Source: GCA-2746795 sp046496595 (lineage in GTDB: Bacteria; Chloroflexota; Anaerolineae; Promineifilales; Promineifilaceae). From it: a DNA stretch of 7,740 nt. The position numbers and the translations under genes were made by a program. Where the stretch lies: positions 1 through 7,740 of the forward strand of contig JAWOGU010000699.1 of NCBI GenBank assembly GCA_046496595.1. The letters are read 5' to 3'. Position 1 is the first letter of the stretch. Each line of letters opens with the position of its first letter. Under the pieces are notes generated by a model that saw only the letters and a program-made list of their open reading frames with translations, was not told the origin of the DNA and searched no databases. Of this stretch, positions 5,111 through 7,740 are shown in pieces.

Positions 5111-5887
5111 ATGTCCCATCCTACCTACTCTCATAACGGCCGTTCCCTGGCAATCTTCTTGAACCGCATCGTCTATCAACTCAGTCGGCATTGGCTCCTT
5201 TTCTTCAGCCTGCTGCTCTTGCTTTTCATCGGGCTGCCCTGGCTGGCGCCTGTTTTCATGATGTGGGGCTGGACTGAACCGGCAAAAGCTATTTATTTTT
5301 TCTATAGCATCCAATGTCACCAGATGCCGCAGCGCTCCTTTTTTCTGTTTGGCTCACAGTGGATGTACAGCTTGCCCAACATTCAGGCAGCATGGCAACC
5401 ATCGGACAACCCCCTTATCTTGCGTCAATTCATTGGGAATACCGCAATGGGCTGGAAGGTCGCCTGGTCAGACCGCATGGTGTATATGTACACGTCCCTC
5501 CTACTAGCGGGACTGGTGTATTGGCCCTTCCGCCGGAAAATAAAACCATTGCCCTGGTGGGGTTTTCTGCTGTTGCTATTGCCTATGGCTCTGGATGGCA
5601 GCACCCACATGGTTAGCGATGTCATAGGTGGTATCGGCGGTGGTTTCCGCTTTAATAACGAGTGGCTGACAGTCTTGACGGGCAATCTGTTTCCAGTTAC
5701 CTTCTATGTGGGAGATGCGCCAGGCTCCTTCAACTCCTGGATGCGTATCCTATCCGGCTTATGCTTTGGTATTGGCGTCGTCTGGTTCCTCTATCCCCGT
5801 ATAAACGAGGGGTTTGACGACACAGCTCGACAAATCGAAGACAAGTTTTTGAAATCCGAACAGCGACAAAGGAAATTTAATGAATGA
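5111..5887 (+). CDS. DUF2085 family membrane protein
   Basis: A 258-residue integral membrane protein of the DUF2085 family, whose function is unknown. Hydrophobic segments fall at about 28-50, 124-139, 149-161 and 209-228. Family landmarks are visible: CHQMPQRSF (69-77) after the first helix, a region around Asp121-Arg122 before the second, and LDGSTH (161-166). The Cys-His pair and Asp residues could bind a metal. The C-terminus is a charged cytoplasmic tail. The Shine-Dalgarno before the ATG is weak. Its last eight bases overlap the start of the response-regulator gene, so the two are translationally coupled. The gene may be controlled by that regulator or take part in its signal, but nothing in the sequence proves it. 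Confidence 0.82.
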   Translation: MSHPTYSHNGRSLAIFLNRIVYQLSRHWLLFFSLLLLLFIGLPWLAPVFMMWGWTEPAKAIYFFYSIQCHQMPQRSFFLFGSQWMYSLPNIQAAWQPSDNPLILRQFIGNTAMGWKVAWSDRMVYMYTSLLLAGLVYWPFRRKIKPLPWWGFLLLLLPMALDGSTHMVSDVIGGIGGGFRFNNEWLTVLTGNLFPVTFYVGDAPGSFNSWMRILSGLCFGIGVVWFLYPRINEGFDDTARQIEDKFLKSEQRQRKFNE

Positions 5888-6536
5888 ATCCATTCGTGTT
5901 TTACTAGCCGATGACCATGCTGTCGTTCGGGCTGGTATTCGCCAATTTTTAGACCATGACCCTAACATCACCGTTATTGCCGAAGCCGAGGATGGGGAAG
6001 AAGCTTGCCAACTCATCGAAAAGTACCGTCCCGATGTCGCTGTACTGGATATTCAAATGCCCAAAGCGACGGGCATTGAGGTCACACGTTGGGTACGCGC
6101 CAACCACCGCGATATAGGGGTCTTGGTATTGACTGCTTATGATGACGATCCGTATGTGCTGGCCGTGTTGCAAGCAGGAGCAAACGGCTATGTTCTCAAA
6201 ACCGCCTCGCCCAAAGACATCATTCAAGCGGTACATGATGTGAACGAGGGTAAGTCTGCCTTAGATCCTTCTATTGCCTTTAAACTCATGGCACATGTTG
6301 TCGGATTTAACACGCCGCAGACTGAATACGAACCCTTGACGGAGCGTGAATCAGAAGTGCTTGTCCTGACCAGTAAGGGGTTTACTAACAAAGCAATTGG
6401 GGTGCAGTTAGGAATCAGTGACCGCACTGTGCAGGGACACCTTGCCAAAGTTTATAGCAAACTGCAAACGAGCAGTCGCACCGAAGCCGTTATGAAGGCT
6501 GTTTCCCTGGGCATAATCCCAGCAGAGACATCTTAA
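5880..6536 (+). CDS. NarL/LuxR-type response regulator
   Basis: A complete 218-residue two-component response regulator, cytoplasmic and DNA-binding. The receiver domain (about 4-120) has the acidic pair Asp11-Asp12, phosphoacceptor Asp57 in VLDIQMP, Thr85 and Lys107. The LuxR-type helix-turn-helix (about 150-212) begins with LTERESEVL and has the recognition region around ISDRTVQGHLAKVYSKL. AAAGGA lies six bases before the ATG, and the start sits inside the end of the DUF2085 gene. Such regulators usually pair with a HisKA_3 sensor kinase. The only kinase-like sequence nearby is the 53-codon stub at 6785-6946, so the partner may be lost here or encoded elsewhere. Direct targets are unknown; the divergent region upstream of 5111 is a natural candidate. 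Confidence 0.93.
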   Translation: MNESIRVLLADDHAVVRAGIRQFLDHDPNITVIAEAEDGEEACQLIEKYRPDVAVLDIQMPKATGIEVTRWVRANHRDIGVLVLTAYDDDPYVLAVLQAGANGYVLKTASPKDIIQAVHDVNEGKSALDPSIAFKLMAHVVGFNTPQTEYEPLTERESEVLVLTSKGFTNKAIGVQLGISDRTVQGHLAKVYSKLQTSSRTEAVMKAVSLGIIPAETS

Positions 6537-6556
6537 AGTTACACTTTGAGATTAAG

Positions 6557-6617
6557 GCAACGAATTACCACGAATTTCTACGAATTTGTTTTCGCGCTCA
6601 TTCGTGTAATTCGTTGC
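6557..6617. repeat. Hairpin with 10-base phased ACGAATT repeats
   Basis: GCAACGAATTACCACGAAT (6557-6575) pairs with 6600-6617 with one bulged base, around a 24-base loop. The word ACGAATT is repeated at 6560, 6570 and 6580, a spacing of exactly 10 bases, and reappears inverted in the right arm. It begins 20 bases after the response-regulator stop. It could act as a factor-dependent or weak terminator, since no T-run follows, or be a copy of a dispersed intergenic element. Confidence 0.7.
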
Positions 6618-6665
6618 AAGCTCCTTGTTGGTGGCTCAAAATTCGCAAAGTTTGTAATAATCATG

Positions 6666-6744
6666 TCATGCTGAGTGAAACGAAGTCATCCTGAATGCAT
6701 TAAATGAACGAAAAAATTGGGATTCTTCGTTGCACTCAGAATGT
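6666..6744. repeat. Imperfect inverted repeat, small MITE-like element
   Basis: CTGAGTGAAACGAAG (6671-6685) matches the reverse complement of 6725-6739 at 14 of 15 bases, and the match continues outward to about 6666 and 6744 with further mismatches. The core resembles short intergenic repeats of the CTGAG-n-GAAGC kind common in environmental genomes. It separates the response-regulator gene from the kinase stub. No coding sequence is evident in 6537-6784. Confidence 0.6.
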
Positions 6745-6784
6745 CCCTTGGAAATTTGATTCATAGTAGGAACTTGAGATTCAA

Positions 6785-6946
6785 ATGAAACGCTGGCGCA
6801 GTTTTCCTCTCCAACTCTTTATATTTGTGGTCTTGCCGCTCACGGCGCTGCTGCTGGCCATTGCGTTTGGCGGGTTGGCTATGCATCAACAAGCCATGCG
6901 CACGATGGTTGGTGAACGGGATGAGACAATGGCAGATGAGAGGTAA
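6785..6946 (+). pseudogene. Truncated N-terminus of a membrane sensor histidine kinase
   Basis: A 53-codon ORF starts MKRWRSFPLQLFIFVVLPLT, has one strong membrane helix (about 9-32), and continues into MHQQAMRTMVGERDE before ending at TAA (6944-6946). This is the typical beginning of Chloroflexota NarL-type sensor kinases: a short basic start, a Leu-rich helix ending near LPLT, then a helix with an AM-R-xVGERDE pattern leading to the extracytoplasmic sensor. The assignment is from recollection of that pattern. No sensor, HisKA_3 or ATPase domain follows. Four codons after GERDE the toxin-antitoxin segment's ribosome site begins. It lies 248 bases after the response-regulator gene, where a cognate kinase would be expected. 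A genuine 53-residue membrane peptide is a less likely alternative. Confidence 0.6.
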
Positions 6947-6962
6947 GACAAGGAGGTTCGTA

Positions 6963-7205
6963 GTGGCGATCACACTATCATCCAAAGGGCAGTTGGTCAT
7001 CCCAAAGCCGATTCGAGATGCGTTAGGTCTGGAAGAAGGCACGCGCTTCCGCATCCAGGTGGCTGAGGGCAAGATCATCCTGGAACCACAAACGGTTTCG
7101 CTCGTCGAACGGCTGTACGGCAAGTATGCCGACACCGATCTGCTTGCTGATTTGGAGGAAGAACACCGGCTGGAGATCCAGGATGACACCGTCCTACGTG
7201 CTTGA
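6963..7205 (+). CDS. AbrB/MazE-type antitoxin
   Basis: An 80-residue DNA-binding antitoxin of the SpoVT/AbrB swapped-hairpin fold. Residues 2-45 show the family signature: LSSKGQLVIPKPIRDALGLEEG, then the strand pair around FRIQVAEGKIILEP. The C-terminal half (about 46-80) is acidic and helical, as expected for the part that wraps the toxin. The GTG at 6963 is chosen as start because AAGGAGG lies six bases upstream and the family motif begins right after it; an in-frame ATG upstream at 6936 is less likely. It overlaps the toxin start by 23 bases. Such antitoxins commonly repress their own promoter, but none is clear here because the upstream DNA is the kinase stub. Confidence 0.9.
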   Translation: MAITLSSKGQLVIPKPIRDALGLEEGTRFRIQVAEGKIILEPQTVSLVERLYGKYADTDLLADLEEEHRLEIQDDTVLRA

Positions 7206-7605
7206 TGCATGGGCGCTCTTGGCTATGCTTCAGAAAGAGGAGCCTGCAGCCACGCGTGTCAAAGAGCTTCTGGGAGAAGCGCAGGCTGATAACGTCTCGC
7301 TGGCGATCTCAATCATCAATCTGGGCGAGGTTGTCTACCGCGTCGGCAAGGTCAAAGGAGAGTCAGCCGCCTGGGAGACGTTGGCAGAGCTGCAGCGGCT
7401 GCCTCTAGAAGTGCTCCCCGTCGGAGAGGACCTCGTGTGGCGCGCCGCTAGCTGGAAGATGCACCATACGCTTTCCTATGCGGATGCGTTCGCAGCCGCT
7501 GCTGCTGAGCGCCTTGGTGCTGTGCTGCTGACCGGTGACCCGGAACTCACACGCCTCCCGACGGAGAGCGTGCGGGTCGAGCGCCTGACCCGAATCCGTC
7601 GCTGA
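7183..7605 (+). CDS. vapC: PIN-domain ribonuclease toxin (VapC-like)
   Basis: A complete 140-residue PIN-domain protein, the usual length for VapC toxins, which cleave RNA with a Mg2+ or Mn2+ site. The acidic residues are in place: Asp8 in YVLDAWALLA, Glu49 in NLGEVVYR, Asp101 in SYADAFAAA and Asp119 in LLTGDPEL. The start is the ATG at 7183, with GGAG seven bases upstream and inside the end of the antitoxin gene; a longer reading from 7126 would lie wholly in the antitoxin. Overlap and order (antitoxin first) are typical of the type II pair. All catalytic positions are intact, so it should be active. Hand counts of 60-base rows give G+C of 35/60 at 7201 and 37/60 at 7441, against 26/60 at 6241 in the response regulator, a sign of separate origin. 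Confidence 0.92.
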   Translation: MTPSYVLDAWALLAMLQKEEPAATRVKELLGEAQADNVSLAISIINLGEVVYRVGKVKGESAAWETLAELQRLPLEVLPVGEDLVWRAASWKMHHTLSYADAFAAAAAERLGAVLLTGDPELTRLPTESVRVERLTRIRR

Positions 7606-7740
7606 GCGAGAACGGCGCGCTTCCTGCACCGCGATCTGCGCTGGAGGGTTAGCTGTACCAGACTACCTTCCGAGCTGCAGGACATCCGCAGCCGCGATCA
7701 AAACGATACCCAGTTTGAGCTTGTTGCTGCCACGCGATGA
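7606..7740 (+). other. Right flank, no assignable gene
   Basis: After the toxin stop the same frame stays open for 44 codons to a TGA at 7738-7740, but there is no convincing start and the translated sequence matches nothing I recognise. It does not resemble the missing part of the sensor kinase. It is as G+C rich as the toxin-antitoxin pair and lacks the AACGGCCGTT palindrome, so the foreign segment probably continues past it. Confidence 0.35.

Larger units (their letters stand above)
178..5144. repeat. Dispersed AACGGCCGTT palindrome family, about ten copies
   Basis: The perfect 10-base palindrome AACGGCCGTT is at 178-187, 491-500, 586-595, 603-612, 1775-1784, 2468-2477, 2932-2941, 4062-4071 and 5135-5144. 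A nine-base version, ACGGCCGTT, is at 2062-2070. Inside genes it is read as Thr-Ala-Val or Asn-Gly-Arg (for example in the lipoprotein signal of the PCYCGC gene and near the N-terminus of the DUF2085 protein). Once, at 2062-2070, it reads otherwise. It is tolerated in two frames, which argues that the DNA word is selected or propagated, not the protein sequence. It resembles the cyanobacterial HIP1 phenomenon in behaviour, though the word differs. No copy occurs in 5145-7740. Confidence 0.85.

Noticed and set aside
5949..6236. Minus-strand frame inside the response-regulator gene
   Set aside because: Antisense shadow of a well-defined receiver domain.

Overview
The window looks like a chromosomal segment of an environmental bacterium, most likely a Chloroflexota of the Anaerolineae type. 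This is inferred from gene style (many small LxxC lipoproteins, a DUF2085 membrane protein, a NarL-type regulator) and from the dispersed 10-base palindrome AACGGCCGTT. That palindrome occurs about ten times in the first 5.1 kb and never after 5144. No rRNA, tRNA or CRISPR array is visible.

Layout. Positions 1-574 hold no confident gene. Positions 639-4895 carry seven minus-strand genes, all predicted to act outside the cytoplasmic membrane or in it. In transcription order they are: a small membrane protein with a CCxHH motif (4404-4895); a lipoprotein with THSVDL and GGHH motifs (3886-4407); a membrane-anchored DUF1573 protein (3135-3701); a PCYCGC-motif lipoprotein (2539-2982); a membrane-anchored CuA-cupredoxin/cytochrome c fusion (1586-2542); a DUF1573 lipoprotein (1182-1589); and a cupredoxin lipoprotein (639-1079). 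Stop/start overlaps (ATGA, ATGA, GTGA) couple 4404-4895 to 3886-4407, and 2539-2982 to 1586-2542 to 1182-1589. The block ends in a strong intrinsic terminator (575-613) whose hairpin is two copies of the AACGGCCGTT palindrome facing each other.

Together these genes read as an extracytoplasmic copper, thiol and electron-transfer module: a type 1 copper site, a CuA site, a c-type heme, two CGC proteins and two Cys/His-rich proteins of unknown role. No terminal oxidase subunit I, N2O reductase or other obvious partner enzyme lies in the window. A short motif, CGCCAAATGGC or a close variant, lies 80-140 bases upstream of three minus-strand transcription units and also upstream of the divergent plus-strand operon, so it may be a shared operator.

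On the plus strand, a DUF2085 membrane protein (5111-5887) overlaps a NarL/LuxR-type response regulator (5880-6536). After 248 bases of hairpin-forming repeats comes a 53-codon stub resembling the N-terminus of a membrane histidine kinase (6785-6946). It stops just before a complete AbrB-type antitoxin / PIN-domain toxin pair (6963-7605). The pair is visibly richer in G+C and lacks the palindrome. The simplest reading is that the toxin-antitoxin segment replaced or split the kinase that partnered the response regulator.
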